Shown: positions 43,558 through 52,913 of the stretch, piece after piece | How positions within the stretch are numbered: position 1 is the stretch's first letter | Layout of the letters: every line of letters begins with the position of its first letter | Assembly (NCBI RefSeq): GCF_009729075.1 | Contig: NZ_VTGY01000033.1 | Coordinates: 372,001 to 436,000 of the forward strand | Source: Mycolicibacterium sp. CBMA 226 | GTDB lineage: Bacteria; Actinomycetota; Actinomycetes; Mycobacteriales; Mycobacteriaceae | Direction: 5' to 3' | Length of the DNA stretch: 64,000 nucleotides | Made by a program: the position numbers and the translations under genes | Notes under the pieces: model-generated | What the model saw: only the letters and a program-made list of their open reading frames with translations | The model's database searches: none | Told to the model about the DNA's origin: nothing

Positions 43558-44126
43558 GCCTTCACCTCTGCAGCTCGCGCTTTGGCCGATCGATCGGAGA
43601 CCGCCCCGACCGATTCGGCGACCACGGTTCCCACCACGACACCGGTGAGCACGTCAGAGGGGTAATGCACGCCGAGAACCAAGCGGGACAACGCCATCGG
43701 CGGCACCAGGAACCACGGCAGCGGCAGGCCCGTGGCCCGGCCGATCAGGATGGCCGCGGCGGCGGTCGACGTCGCGTGCGCCGACGGGAAGCTCAGCCGG
43801 CTGGGGGTACCGACATTGACCGCGATGGCCGGGTGCTGCGGACGCTCCCGCTTGACCACGCGCTTGATCAGTACGGCCGCCGCGTGGGCGATGAAAGTGC
43901 CGATGCCGGCCGTCACCCAGGCCCGGCGGCGCTGCGGCTGCAGCAGCGCGCCCAGGCCGCAGACGGCGAACCAGCCCAGGCTGTGTTCGCCGAAGTGCGA
44001 CAGCACCCGGGCGCCGGCGAGGACGCCGGGACGTCCTGTCAACGCGGTCTGGACGCCGACCAGGATGGCGTCCTCACCGCGCGGCGCGCCGACGTTGGCT
44101 TCGCCTTCGACACCTTCGAGACTCAC
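43554..44126 (-). CDS. PAP2-family phosphatase (Rv3807c ortholog)
   Basis: 190 residues from GTG 44126, with about five membrane segments. The PAP2 motifs are complete: KRVVKRERP, PSAHATSTAAA, and SRLVLGVHYPSDVLTG. It is the candidate phosphatase acting on decaprenyl-phosphoryl-phosphoribose between UbiA and DprE1, though gene knockouts elsewhere suggest redundancy. GTG 44126 overlaps the glfT2 stop, and its own stop overlaps the ubiA start. A much longer frame upstream to 44516 is only the shadow of glfT2. Confidence 0.9.
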   Translation of the reverse strand: MSLEGVEGEANVGAPRGEDAILVGVQTALTGRPGVLAGARVLSHFGEHSLGWFAVCGLGALLQPQRRRAWVTAGIGTFIAHAAAVLIKRVVKRERPQHPAIAVNVGTPSRLSFPSAHATSTAAAAILIGRATGLPLPWFLVPPMALSRLVLGVHYPSDVLTGVVVGTVVAESVGAVSDRSAKARAAEVKA

Positions 44127-46072
44127 CGGGCACCGGCCGACTCGGGCTGGGAGGCCAACAGCACCGTCTCCCACTTCTCCTTGCTCGACAGCTCCGGCAG
44201 CGCGTTGCGGTAGACCTTGCGCATGCGGTTGAACTTGCGGGTCAGCTGCACCTGGCGTTTCACCGATTCGCGCAGCAACTCGAACATCTTCTCGCGGTCG
44301 CGCTGGCGGTACACGACGCCGCGACCGTCCGCGGTGGTGACCGTGACACCGTCGACCATGCACAGCGAGAACCACCGGGCGTCCTGCGTGGCGACGTTGA
44401 TCTGCGGCCGCACATGGTGTTCCGGGTCGTGGGGCTTGAGCTGGTGGATGACGCCGCGAGTCAGGCGCACCGCGATCGACGGCAGGCTGGTGGGAATCTT
44501 GACCTTCCGGCGCCACTTCTTGTCCGACGGTGCGGGCAACGCGGTCGCGCTCTCCAGCACCACCGCATCGGGGTACTCGGTACGCATCGCACGCACCTCG
44601 GGCAGCGCGGATTCCAGGATGGAGAAGATGTGCTCAGGCCCGGCGAGGAAGTCGTCCATGGCACGGTTCTGGATCGCGACGGTCGAATACTCAAGGCACA
44701 GCAGGTGTTTGAAGGTCGCCTTCAGGTGGCTCGCGACCAGGCCGCGGATGTTGCCGTCCCAGTGCAGCGCCGCGACGACCAACCGGTTGCGCAGGTGGAA
44801 GTACGCCTGCCAGTCGATGGCGTCGTCCTTGTCGCTCCACGCCATGTGCCAGATCGCCGCGCCGGGCAGCGTCACCGTCGGGTAGCCGTGCTCGCCCGCG
44901 CGCAGGCCGTAATCCGCGTCGTCCCATTTGATGAACAGCGGCAGCGGCTGACCCAGCTCCTCGGCGACCGCGCGCGGGATCATGCACATCCACCAGCCGT
45001 TGTAGTCGACGTCGATGCGGCGGTGCAGGATCCGGCTGCGGTACTCGTCCTCGTCGGAGAGGGGGTACTTCGCGAAGTTGTGGTCGTACTCGGCGTTGAC
45101 GGCGTGCGTCCACATGAAGTTCTCAGAATCAACCATCTCGCCCATGACGTGCAGGTGCGAGGGCTCCTGCAGGTTGAGCATCTGACCGCCGATCAGGGTC
45201 GGCTTCTTCGCGAACCGGTTGAGCGCGAGGGCCCGCAGCACCGAGTCCGGCTCGACGCGGATGTCGTCGTCCATGAACAGAATCTGTTCGCAGTCAGTGT
45301 GTTTCAGCGCCTCGTACATGACCCGGCTGTAGCCGCCGGAGCCGCCGAGGTTCGGCTGGTTGTGGATGGTCAGCCGGTCGGCCAAGGGCGCTGCCGCAGC
45401 CGCGAAATCGGGGTGGTCCTTCACCTTGTTGGTGCCCTGATCGGACACGATGACCGCGCCGATGACGTTGTCCACCAGTGGGTCCGAGGTAAGGGCAGCC
45501 AGCGCGTTGACGGCGTCGGCCGGCCGGTTGAAGGTCGGGATGCCGACCGTGATGTTCGCCCGCCCCGGTGCCTCCACCGGCGCGTACCACCCGGCGTTGT
45601 GCACCGTCACCGCGCTGTCGGTGGTGATGTCGAACCAGATCCAGCCGCCGTCCTCGAACGGTTCCAGCCCGATCTCGAACTCGACCACCGCGGGCAGGCC
45701 GTCGTCGCCGCTGGCAATCTCACTGCCGCCCACGGTGATTCGCGCGCCGGTCGCCTTGGATCGGTAGAGGTCCACGCGCGCGCTGCCGGTCAACTCGACC
45801 CGCAGCACCACCGAGGTCAGGATCGACCAGCGCCGCCAGTAGCTGGCCGGGAACGCGTTGAAGTACGTGGCGAACGAAACCTCGGACTCCGCACCGATTT
45901 CCAGCGTGGTGCGGGTCGGGGCGTGCGCCCGCCGGGCATTGGTGGCCGACTCCTCGATGTACAGCTTGCGGACGTCGAGGGGCTCACCCGGCCGGGGCAG
46001 GATGACCCGGGACAGCAGACTCACCGCACGGGACTCTCCCGACGCCAGCGCGCCGGACGGAATGTCGCTCAT
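44123..46072 (-). CDS. glfT2: Galactofuranosyltransferase GlfT2
   Basis: 649 residues. An N-terminal beta-sandwich (about 1-170) precedes a GT-A GT2 domain (about 175-420; entry GIPTFNRP, metal motif Asp268-Asp270 in FMDDDIRVEP, catalytic IKWDDADYG, and the His of IWHMAWSDKDD) and a C-terminal helical domain (about 440-649) that anchors and tetramerises it. It polymerises alternating beta-(1,5)/(1,6) galactofuranose from UDP-Galf. It is ~12 residues longer than the M. tuberculosis protein. Five bases separate it from glf, which supplies its donor sugar. Confidence 0.95.
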   Translation of the reverse strand: MSDIPSGALASGESRAVSLLSRVILPRPGEPLDVRKLYIEESATNARRAHAPTRTTLEIGAESEVSFATYFNAFPASYWRRWSILTSVVLRVELTGSARVDLYRSKATGARITVGGSEIASGDDGLPAVVEFEIGLEPFEDGGWIWFDITTDSAVTVHNAGWYAPVEAPGRANITVGIPTFNRPADAVNALAALTSDPLVDNVIGAVIVSDQGTNKVKDHPDFAAAAAPLADRLTIHNQPNLGGSGGYSRVMYEALKHTDCEQILFMDDDIRVEPDSVLRALALNRFAKKPTLIGGQMLNLQEPSHLHVMGEMVDSENFMWTHAVNAEYDHNFAKYPLSDEDEYRSRILHRRIDVDYNGWWMCMIPRAVAEELGQPLPLFIKWDDADYGLRAGEHGYPTVTLPGAAIWHMAWSDKDDAIDWQAYFHLRNRLVVAALHWDGNIRGLVASHLKATFKHLLCLEYSTVAIQNRAMDDFLAGPEHIFSILESALPEVRAMRTEYPDAVVLESATALPAPSDKKWRRKVKIPTSLPSIAVRLTRGVIHQLKPHDPEHHVRPQINVATQDARWFSLCMVDGVTVTTADGRGVVYRQRDREKMFELLRESVKRQVQLTRKFNRMRKVYRNALPELSSKEKWETVLLASQPESAGAR

Positions 46073-46077
46073 GGTTT

Positions 46078-47319
<1,242 letters not shown>

Positions 47320-47514
47320 TCAGGGTATCCGACAGAGGCCGTCCGGCCCGAAAACACCCTGTCGGCGTCGCCAGTGCGCGGGCCGGTCGCAATTCGCTCA
47401 CGATTCCGCATCGTCACTCTAATCCCAGTAATCACAGCTTTAACATCGATTGCGTCAGTACCGACGACTCAGCAAGCCAGCTCGAGCCGTACCCCACAGA
47501 TTGAGGAGACTTCC

Positions 47515-48513
47515 GTGCCTAACCGACGTCGACGCAAGCTCTCGACAGCCATGAGCGCAGTCGCCGCCGTGGCCGTCGCAAGTCCGATCGCACTCGTGGC
47601 GGTCGCCGAGATGACCCCGGCAACCCCGACTCCGCAGCACCGAGAATTCGTCCAGGCCGCGCTGGTGACCGACCTCCCCAACGAGGTCATGTCCGCGCTG
47701 TCGCAGGGCCTGTCCCAGTTCGGCGTCAACCTGCCGAACCTCATGGGCGGAGCCGCGAGCTCCCCCAGCCCTCTGACCGGCGGCCTGTCCCCGCAGACCG
47801 GCCTGACCCCCGGCCTGAGCTCTCCGGGCCTCACCCCCGGCCTGGGCACCACCCCGGGACTCACGTCGCCGGCCGGCCTCACCCCGGGCCTGGGCACCAC
47901 GCCGTCGACGGGCCTGACGGCACCCGGCCTGGGCACCACCCCGTCGACCGGGCTGACCGCACCCGGCCTGGGCACCACCCCGTCGACCGGGCTGACCGCA
48001 CCTGGTCTGACCCCGCCGACCAGCCTCGGCGGCACGAGCCCGTCGGCGCTGACGCCGGGCCTGCCCAGCGCGGGTCTGACGCCCCAGGGCGCGACCCTCC
48101 CGAGCGTGAGCACGCCCGGGCTGACCGCTCCCGGCCTGAACGCCACGGGTCTGACGACGCCGTCGATCGGCGCAAACCCGGCGGGGCTCGGCACCGCAGG
48201 CATGCCGATGACCGATCCCAACGCGAGCCTGGGCCTCGGCCCCGGCCAGGGCCTCGGTGGCAGCTACCCGATCCTCGGCGACCCGTCGGTCGGGCTGGGC
48301 GGCGGCGAAGGCCTCGGCGCGGCCCCGAGCAGCGGTGGCGGCGGACTGATCAGCGACCTGACCAGCGCGGCCAATCAGCTGGGCGCGACCCAGGCGATCG
48401 ATCTGCTGAAGGGCATGGTCGTCCCGGCCATCACGTCAGCGGTGAAGTCGGCGCAGGCCGCCCCCGCGGCAGCCGCCGCGGCCGCCCCGGCACTGCCGGC
48501 TCCCGCGGTCTGA
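47515..48513 (+). CDS. erp: Exported repetitive protein Erp (PirG)
   Basis: 332 residues. The N-terminus MPNRRRRKLSTAMSAVAA with a signal peptide (to about residue 35) is nearly the same as in M. tuberculosis Erp. A conserved segment (FVQAALVTDLPNEVMSALSQ) comes next, then a variable PGLTS-type repeat region (about 90-240) and a conserved C-terminus (GGGLISDLTSAANQLG, AIDLLKG). It is a surface-exposed protein needed for normal virulence and envelope integrity. GTG 47515 follows GAGGAG. The repeat region holds three almost identical 39-base units. Confidence 0.93.
   Translation: MPNRRRRKLSTAMSAVAAVAVASPIALVAVAEMTPATPTPQHREFVQAALVTDLPNEVMSALSQGLSQFGVNLPNLMGGAASSPSPLTGGLSPQTGLTPGLSSPGLTPGLGTTPGLTSPAGLTPGLGTTPSTGLTAPGLGTTPSTGLTAPGLGTTPSTGLTAPGLTPPTSLGGTSPSALTPGLPSAGLTPQGATLPSVSTPGLTAPGLNATGLTTPSIGANPAGLGTAGMPMTDPNASLGLGPGQGLGGSYPILGDPSVGLGGGEGLGAAPSSGGGGLISDLTSAANQLGATQAIDLLKGMVVPAITSAVKSAQAAPAAAAAAAPALPAPAV
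47887..48003 (+). repeat. Three tandem 39-bp repeats within erp
   Basis: Units 47887-47925, 47926-47964 and 47965-48003 each encode GLGTTPSTGLTAP. Copies 2 and 3 differ at one base. The high identity implies recent expansion, so repeat number may vary between strains. Confidence 0.85.
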
Positions 48514-48550
48514 GATTCCGTCACACACAACTGAAGACCTGTAACCGAAA

Positions 48551-48585
48551 CGGCACCGCAGAAGCCCCAAGGCTCTGCGGTGCCG
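48551..48585 (+). terminator. Hairpin terminator after erp
   Basis: CGGCACCGCAG (48551-48561) pairs perfectly with CTGCGGTGCCG (48575-48585), with further AGCC/GGCT pairing in the loop. It begins 38 bases past the erp stop and precedes TTGCGG. Confidence 0.75.
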
Positions 48586-48669
48586 TTGCGGCGTCTCGCA
48601 GAGAATTGACAGCCCAGTAACCCGTGTCGAAACACTGGTAACAGCTGACACATACGTAACATTCGCGCT

Positions 48670-50286
48670 GTGCCGCGCCGTCGTCCCGCACCGTCAATAC
48701 TGTTGTCCGCTGTGGCGGCGACCGTCGTGATGGTGCCGTTGGCCATCACCGGCATCCCGGGTATCCCCGGCCTGACGGACGAAAAGCCGTCCGCACCGGA
48801 ACTCCACACGCAGCCGCTGGCCGCCGTGGGTGGCGGACAGACCGTCCGGGAAATCCACCAGGACACCCCCTTCTCCCTGGTCGCGCTCACCGCGTCGGAC
48901 TTCACCGGAACATCGGCCCGGGTCCGCGCCAAGAGGGCCGACGGATCCTGGGGCCCCTGGTACGAGGTCGAGGCACCCGACGGCGTCGGCGAGGCACATG
49001 CCACGACCCACGGCACCGAGCCCGTCTTCGTCGGCCGCACCACGACCGTCCAGATCGCTGTGACCCGGCCCGCCAAGGCGGCGGCCACCCCGCCGGCCGC
49101 CGACCGACCACAGGGCCCTGGCCTGGGGTACCGCCCCGTCGACGTCGAAAAGCCGTTGGGCCCGAGCATGAAGGCGGTGCTCATCAGCCCGCCGCAGGCA
49201 CCCACCGACGTCCAGTTCCAGCCCACCGCGGTGTCGGCGCCGAACCAGCCGCCGAACATCATCAGCCGCGCACAGTGGGGCGCCAACGAGAGCGTCCGCT
49301 GCGGACAACCGGTCTACGACAAAGGTGTGCGCGCGGCAATCGTCCACCACACCGCCGGCAGCAACGACTACGCACCCGAGGACTCCGCGGGCATCGTCCG
49401 CTCGATCTACGAGTACCACACCCGCGAATTGGGTTGGTGCGACATCGCTTACAACGCGCTCGTCGACAAGTACGGGCAGGTTTTCGAAGGCCGGTTCGGC
49501 GGCCTGACGCGGCCCGTCGAGGGCTCGCACACCGGTGGCTTCAACGTCGACACCTGGGGCGTGGCCATGCTCGGCGACTTCGACGCCGTGCCCCCGACTC
49601 CGCTGCAGCTGAAGATGACCGGCCGGCTGATCGGCTGGCGGCTGAGCCTGGACCACGTCAACCCCCTCGGCAGTGTGGTGCTGACGTCGGCCGGCGGCAC
49701 GTTCACCCACTTCCCCGCCGGCGCGAGTCCGACGCTGCCGACGATCTTCACCCACCGCGACGTCGGCAACACCGACTGCCCGGGCAACGCCGCCTACGCG
49801 GCCATGGGCGAATTGCGCGACATCGCAGCATCTTTCACCGCCCCGCCGGGCGCCCTGAGCGCGATGGACATGCTGCGCGGCGGCGCCATCTTCGACCGGT
49901 GGCAGGCGATGGGCGGCGCTTCCGGCCCGCTCGGCGTCGCCACCTCACCGGAGGCCGCGGCCGACGGTCACATCCGCTACGCGACCTTCGATCACGGCGC
50001 CATGTACTGGTCGCCGGCCACCGGCGCCCAGCCGTTGACCGGAGCGCTCTACGACGCCTGGGGCGCACTGGGTTTCGAGCGCGGCGCGCTCGGACTGCCG
50101 ACCAGCGGCGAGATTTCGGAACCGCAGTGGATCGTGCAGAACTTCCAGCACGGCACCCTCAACTTCGACCGCGAGAACGGGACCGTGACGCGCGTCATCG
50201 ACGGTGTGCCGCAAGAACTTCCGCCGCCGCCGAAGCAGGAACCGGTGCAATTGGAGCGGTTCAGCCGGATCGAGATGCAGAGCTAG
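48670..50286 (+). CDS. Secreted PGRP-type N-acetylmuramoyl-L-alanine amidase with LGFP repeats (Rv3811 ortholog)
   Basis: 538 residues. A signal peptide (about 1-35) and an unassigned N-terminal part (about 40-190) precede an amidase_2/PGRP domain (about 200-390; zinc ligands His in VHHTAGSND and FTHRDVG, Cys in NTDCPGNA). LGFP-type repeats follow (about 400-510; AMGGASGPLG, ALGFERGALGLP), which target the arabinogalactan layer. It likely cuts the stem peptide from peptidoglycan. The start is GTG 48670 without a clear ribosome site. GTAAC repeats lie upstream. The stop overlaps the convergent HAD gene by 4 bases. Confidence 0.9.
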   Translation: MPRRRPAPSILLSAVAATVVMVPLAITGIPGIPGLTDEKPSAPELHTQPLAAVGGGQTVREIHQDTPFSLVALTASDFTGTSARVRAKRADGSWGPWYEVEAPDGVGEAHATTHGTEPVFVGRTTTVQIAVTRPAKAAATPPAADRPQGPGLGYRPVDVEKPLGPSMKAVLISPPQAPTDVQFQPTAVSAPNQPPNIISRAQWGANESVRCGQPVYDKGVRAAIVHHTAGSNDYAPEDSAGIVRSIYEYHTRELGWCDIAYNALVDKYGQVFEGRFGGLTRPVEGSHTGGFNVDTWGVAMLGDFDAVPPTPLQLKMTGRLIGWRLSLDHVNPLGSVVLTSAGGTFTHFPAGASPTLPTIFTHRDVGNTDCPGNAAYAAMGELRDIAASFTAPPGALSAMDMLRGGAIFDRWQAMGGASGPLGVATSPEAAADGHIRYATFDHGAMYWSPATGAQPLTGALYDAWGALGFERGALGLPTSGEISEPQWIVQNFQHGTLNFDRENGTVTRVIDGVPQELPPPPKQEPVQLERFSRIEMQS

Positions 50287-51095
50287 AGCCACCAGCGTTC
50301 GAGCACCCGCGCGACCCCGTCATCGCTGTTGGTCGTGGTGACCTCGTCGGCGGCGGCCAGTGCCTCCGGATGCGCATTGCCCATCGCGACGCCCAGGCCG
50401 GCCCAGGTCAGCATCGGGATGTCGTTGGGCATGTCGCCGAACGTCACGACGTCCTCGGGACTGATCCCCAGTGGGCGGATGACCTCGGCCACGCCGGTAG
50501 CCTTGCTGATGCCCAGCGGCACCACTTCGACGAGCCCGTTGTTGGTCGAGTAGGTCAGATCGCCCGTGATGCCGACATGCGGCGCCAGCGCCGCGGCCAG
50601 ATCGGCACTGTGCGCGCCGGCCTTGCGGATCAACAGCTTCACCGCGGGCACGCTGAGCATGTCCTCGACCGAGACCTCGGTGTTGTCGGGGTTGTGCCAG
50701 GCATGTTCGTAGCCGGGTGAGCTCGCGAACTGCGGCATCGACTCGTCGAACGCGGTACGGCCCACCCGCTCGACCGCCAGCCCCACGCCCGGGATCACGC
50801 GACTGGCGATTTCGGCCAGCTCGCCCAACGCATCCGGCGACAGGGTGTGCGCCGACACGATCCGGTCGTTCGCCGCGTCGTAGAGCACGGCACCGTTGGC
50901 GCACACCGCCATCGGCGACAGTCCCAGGGCATCCACCACCGGGGGAATCCAGCGCGGCGGCCGGCCCGTCGCGAGCACGAATTTGGCGCCGTTCGCGACC
51001 GCGGCCTGCACCGCGGCGCGGGTCCGCGGCGTCACCCGCTCGTGCGTGTCGAGCAGGGTGCCGTCGACGTCGGTGGCGATCAGTGCGGGCAGCAT
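50283..51095 (-). CDS. HAD-IIB (Cof-type) phosphatase (Rv3813c ortholog)
   Basis: 270 residues. The nucleophile motif is ATDVDGTLLD (DxDGT; about 8-17). Motif II Thr is in ATGRPPRW, the Lys is in ISKATGV and the final acidic pair is in VTFGDMPNDIPML. The C2B-type cap fits sugar-phosphate phosphatases of the Cof/YidA kind. The substrate is unknown. The start ATG overlaps the upstream acyltransferase stop by one base (TGATG on the minus strand), so it is coupled to the two PlsC genes. Confidence 0.88.
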   Translation of the reverse strand: MLPALIATDVDGTLLDTHERVTPRTRAAVQAAVANGAKFVLATGRPPRWIPPVVDALGLSPMAVCANGAVLYDAANDRIVSAHTLSPDALGELAEIASRVIPGVGLAVERVGRTAFDESMPQFASSPGYEHAWHNPDNTEVSVEDMLSVPAVKLLIRKAGAHSADLAAALAPHVGITGDLTYSTNNGLVEVVPLGISKATGVAEVIRPLGISPEDVVTFGDMPNDIPMLTWAGLGVAMGNAHPEALAAADEVTTTNSDDGVARVLERWWL

Positions 51096-51832
51096 CAGTG
51101 GCCCCCGGCTTCCCGGCGGGCCCGCTCGGCCTTCTCCAGCACTTCAGCCTCCTCTGGTGTCGGGGCGCCACCGCCCAGCCGGCGCGGCACCCAGTACTCA
51201 CCGGCCGGGTGCGGGTACTCCTCCTGGACGGCGTGCAGCTGATCGGTCATCGTCTGCTGCAACGTCGCCATCACCTGAGCGACGGGACCGCGCGCGTCGA
51301 TCGGCGCACCCACGCGAACGATGACCGGAATCTTCTTGCGTCCCAACCGCTTCGGGTGGTCCTTGGTCCACATCCGGTGCACTCCCCAAACGATCACCGG
51401 GATGATCGGCACCTGCGCGTCGAGCGCCATCCGCGCCACGCCGGTCTTGAACTCCTTGAGCTCGAAGCTGCGGCTGATGGTGGCTTCGGGATACACCCCG
51501 ACCAGTTCCCCGGCGCGCAGCCGCTCGACGGCGACCGGATACGCGTCGCCACCGGAGCTGCGGTCGACAGGGATGAGGCCGGCCCGTTTGACCAGAAAAT
51601 TGCCCATCGGCACCTGCTGAACCTCGGCCTTGAGCATGAAGCGGACCCGGCGCCGCCGATGGGTGGCAGCCAGCCCGGCCGGCAGGAAGTCGACATAAGC
51701 GGTGTGGTTGATGGCGATCACCGCACCGCCGGTATCCGGAATGTGTTCCAGCCCTTGGTAAGTGATCCGGGTTCCCGTGGCGACGACCGCCGTCCTGGCG
51801 GCAATCTCGATGCCGCGGAAAACTGGCTCCAT
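51095..51832 (-). CDS. PlsC-type 1-acylglycerol-phosphate acyltransferase family (Rv3814c-Rv3816c group)
   Basis: 245 residues. Acyltransferase motif I is NHTAYVDF (HxxxxD), motif III is VGVYPEATISRSF, and PIIPVIVWG forms the last block. No long membrane segment is apparent apart from a weak one near residues 10-25. It is about half identical by eye to the next gene, so the pair arose by duplication. ATG 51832 has GGAG overlapping the neighbour's stop. Probable role: acylation of a lysophospholipid or other glycerolipid in the membrane. Confidence 0.87.
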   Translation of the reverse strand: MEPVFRGIEIAARTAVVATGTRITYQGLEHIPDTGGAVIAINHTAYVDFLPAGLAATHRRRRVRFMLKAEVQQVPMGNFLVKRAGLIPVDRSSGGDAYPVAVERLRAGELVGVYPEATISRSFELKEFKTGVARMALDAQVPIIPVIVWGVHRMWTKDHPKRLGRKKIPVIVRVGAPIDARGPVAQVMATLQQTMTDQLHAVQEEYPHPAGEYWVPRRLGGGAPTPEEAEVLEKAERARREAGGH

Positions 51833-51836
51833 GGCG

Positions 51837-52616
51837 CTACTCCGGCGCACCTTCCGCATGCTGCGCCGCCCGACGAGCCGCCTTCTCGCGGGCCTCGTCG
51901 AGATCCATCTGGTCGGCCTCGGCCAGCGTCGGCGCGCCGCCGCCCAGCCGGTGCGGCACCCAGAACTCGCCGGCGGGATGTTCGGGGTAGCGGTCCTGGA
52001 CTTCCGACAGCAGGTGCTGCATGCGGGCGTGCAGCAGCGCCGTCAACTCGGCAGCGGGCAACGTCGGGTAGATCGGCTCACCGACGTGGATGTAGATGGG
52101 CACCTTGGGACGACGCATGTTGCGCGGATGGCCCTTGGTCCAGATTCGCTGGGCGCCCCAGATGATGTGCGGGACGATCGGCACATCGGCTTCGATGGCC
52201 ATGCGGGCCGCGCCCGACTTGAACGCCTTGATCTCGAAGCTGCGGCTGATGGTGGCTTCGGGGTAGACGCCGACGAGCTCGCCGGCCTTGAGTTGCTCGA
52301 CCGCCTCGGCGTACGAGTCGGCGCCGCTGCCGCGGTCGACGGGGATATGCCGCATCTTGCGCATCAGCCAGCCGCCGTACTTGTTGTCGAAGACTTCCTT
52401 CTTCGCCATGAACCGCACCTTGCGGCCCCGCTTCTGCATGACGGCGGGCAGCCCGGCGAACGTGAAGTCGAAGTAGCTGGTGTGGTTGATGGCGACCACC
52501 GCGCCGCCATTGACCGGCAGGTTCTCCGCGCCGGTGACGGTGAATTTCAGTCCCTGCACCCGCCACACCGTGCGCGCCAGCTTGATCACGGTGCCATATA
52601 CCGGTTCCACGGGCAT
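51837..52616 (-). CDS. PlsC-type acyltransferase, tandem paralog
   Basis: 259 residues with the same motifs: NHTSYFDF, VGVYPEATISRSF and PIVPHIIWG, and the same C-terminal HPAGEFWVPHRLGGGAPT block. It is the first gene of a three-gene minus-strand operon (acyltransferase, acyltransferase, HAD phosphatase). M. tuberculosis has three such acyltransferases in this place; only two are seen here. A small plus-strand phosphotransferase remnant starts 47 bases upstream. Confidence 0.88.
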   Translation of the reverse strand: MPVEPVYGTVIKLARTVWRVQGLKFTVTGAENLPVNGGAVVAINHTSYFDFTFAGLPAVMQKRGRKVRFMAKKEVFDNKYGGWLMRKMRHIPVDRGSGADSYAEAVEQLKAGELVGVYPEATISRSFEIKAFKSGAARMAIEADVPIVPHIIWGAQRIWTKGHPRNMRRPKVPIYIHVGEPIYPTLPAAELTALLHARMQHLLSEVQDRYPEHPAGEFWVPHRLGGGAPTLAEADQMDLDEAREKAARRAAQHAEGAPE

Positions 52617-52662
52617 CAGCCTAGTGCGGACCGTCGGTACCGAGCATGGAAAGGTCGGTCAG

Positions 52663-52875
52663 GTGACCTTCCCCAGCGGCCCGGTACCCGTTCCCGACGT
52701 CGTCGACAGGCTGGCCGCCGGCCGTCCCGTGACCGCGGTCTGGGAGAACGAACTCGGCGGCGTAACGTTCGCCATCGGCGCCGAGGCCGCCCTGCTGGAC
52801 GCCTACGGGGTGGCGCGGGACGACGAACGCATCGCCTACTACCGCGCGCTCTGGGACGCTCCGGAATCCGGCTAG
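52663..52875 (+). pseudogene. Remnant of an APH-type phosphotransferase (Rv3817 position) with the catalytic core deleted
   Basis: 70 residues from GTG 52663. The first ~36 (VPVPDVVDRLAAGRPVTAVW, then ENELGGVTFAIG) match the start of aminoglycoside-phosphotransferase-like kinases. The last ~28 (LLDAYGVARDDERIAYYRAL, then WDA) match their extreme C-terminus. The ~170 residues between, which hold the ATP site and the HGD and DLG catalytic motifs, are absent, with the frame kept. This looks like an in-frame internal deletion of the gene found as Rv3817 in M. tuberculosis. The short product cannot be a kinase. Confidence 0.72.
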
Positions 52876-52913
52876 ACTCGCTGGCGAACTCGTCACCGCC
52901 AAAAGGGGCATTT

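Noticed and set aside
43554-44516. 320-residue form of the PAP2 protein
   Set aside because: The extra N-terminal part is an Arg/Pro-rich shadow of glfT2; GTG 44126 with GTGA overlap gives the proper length.
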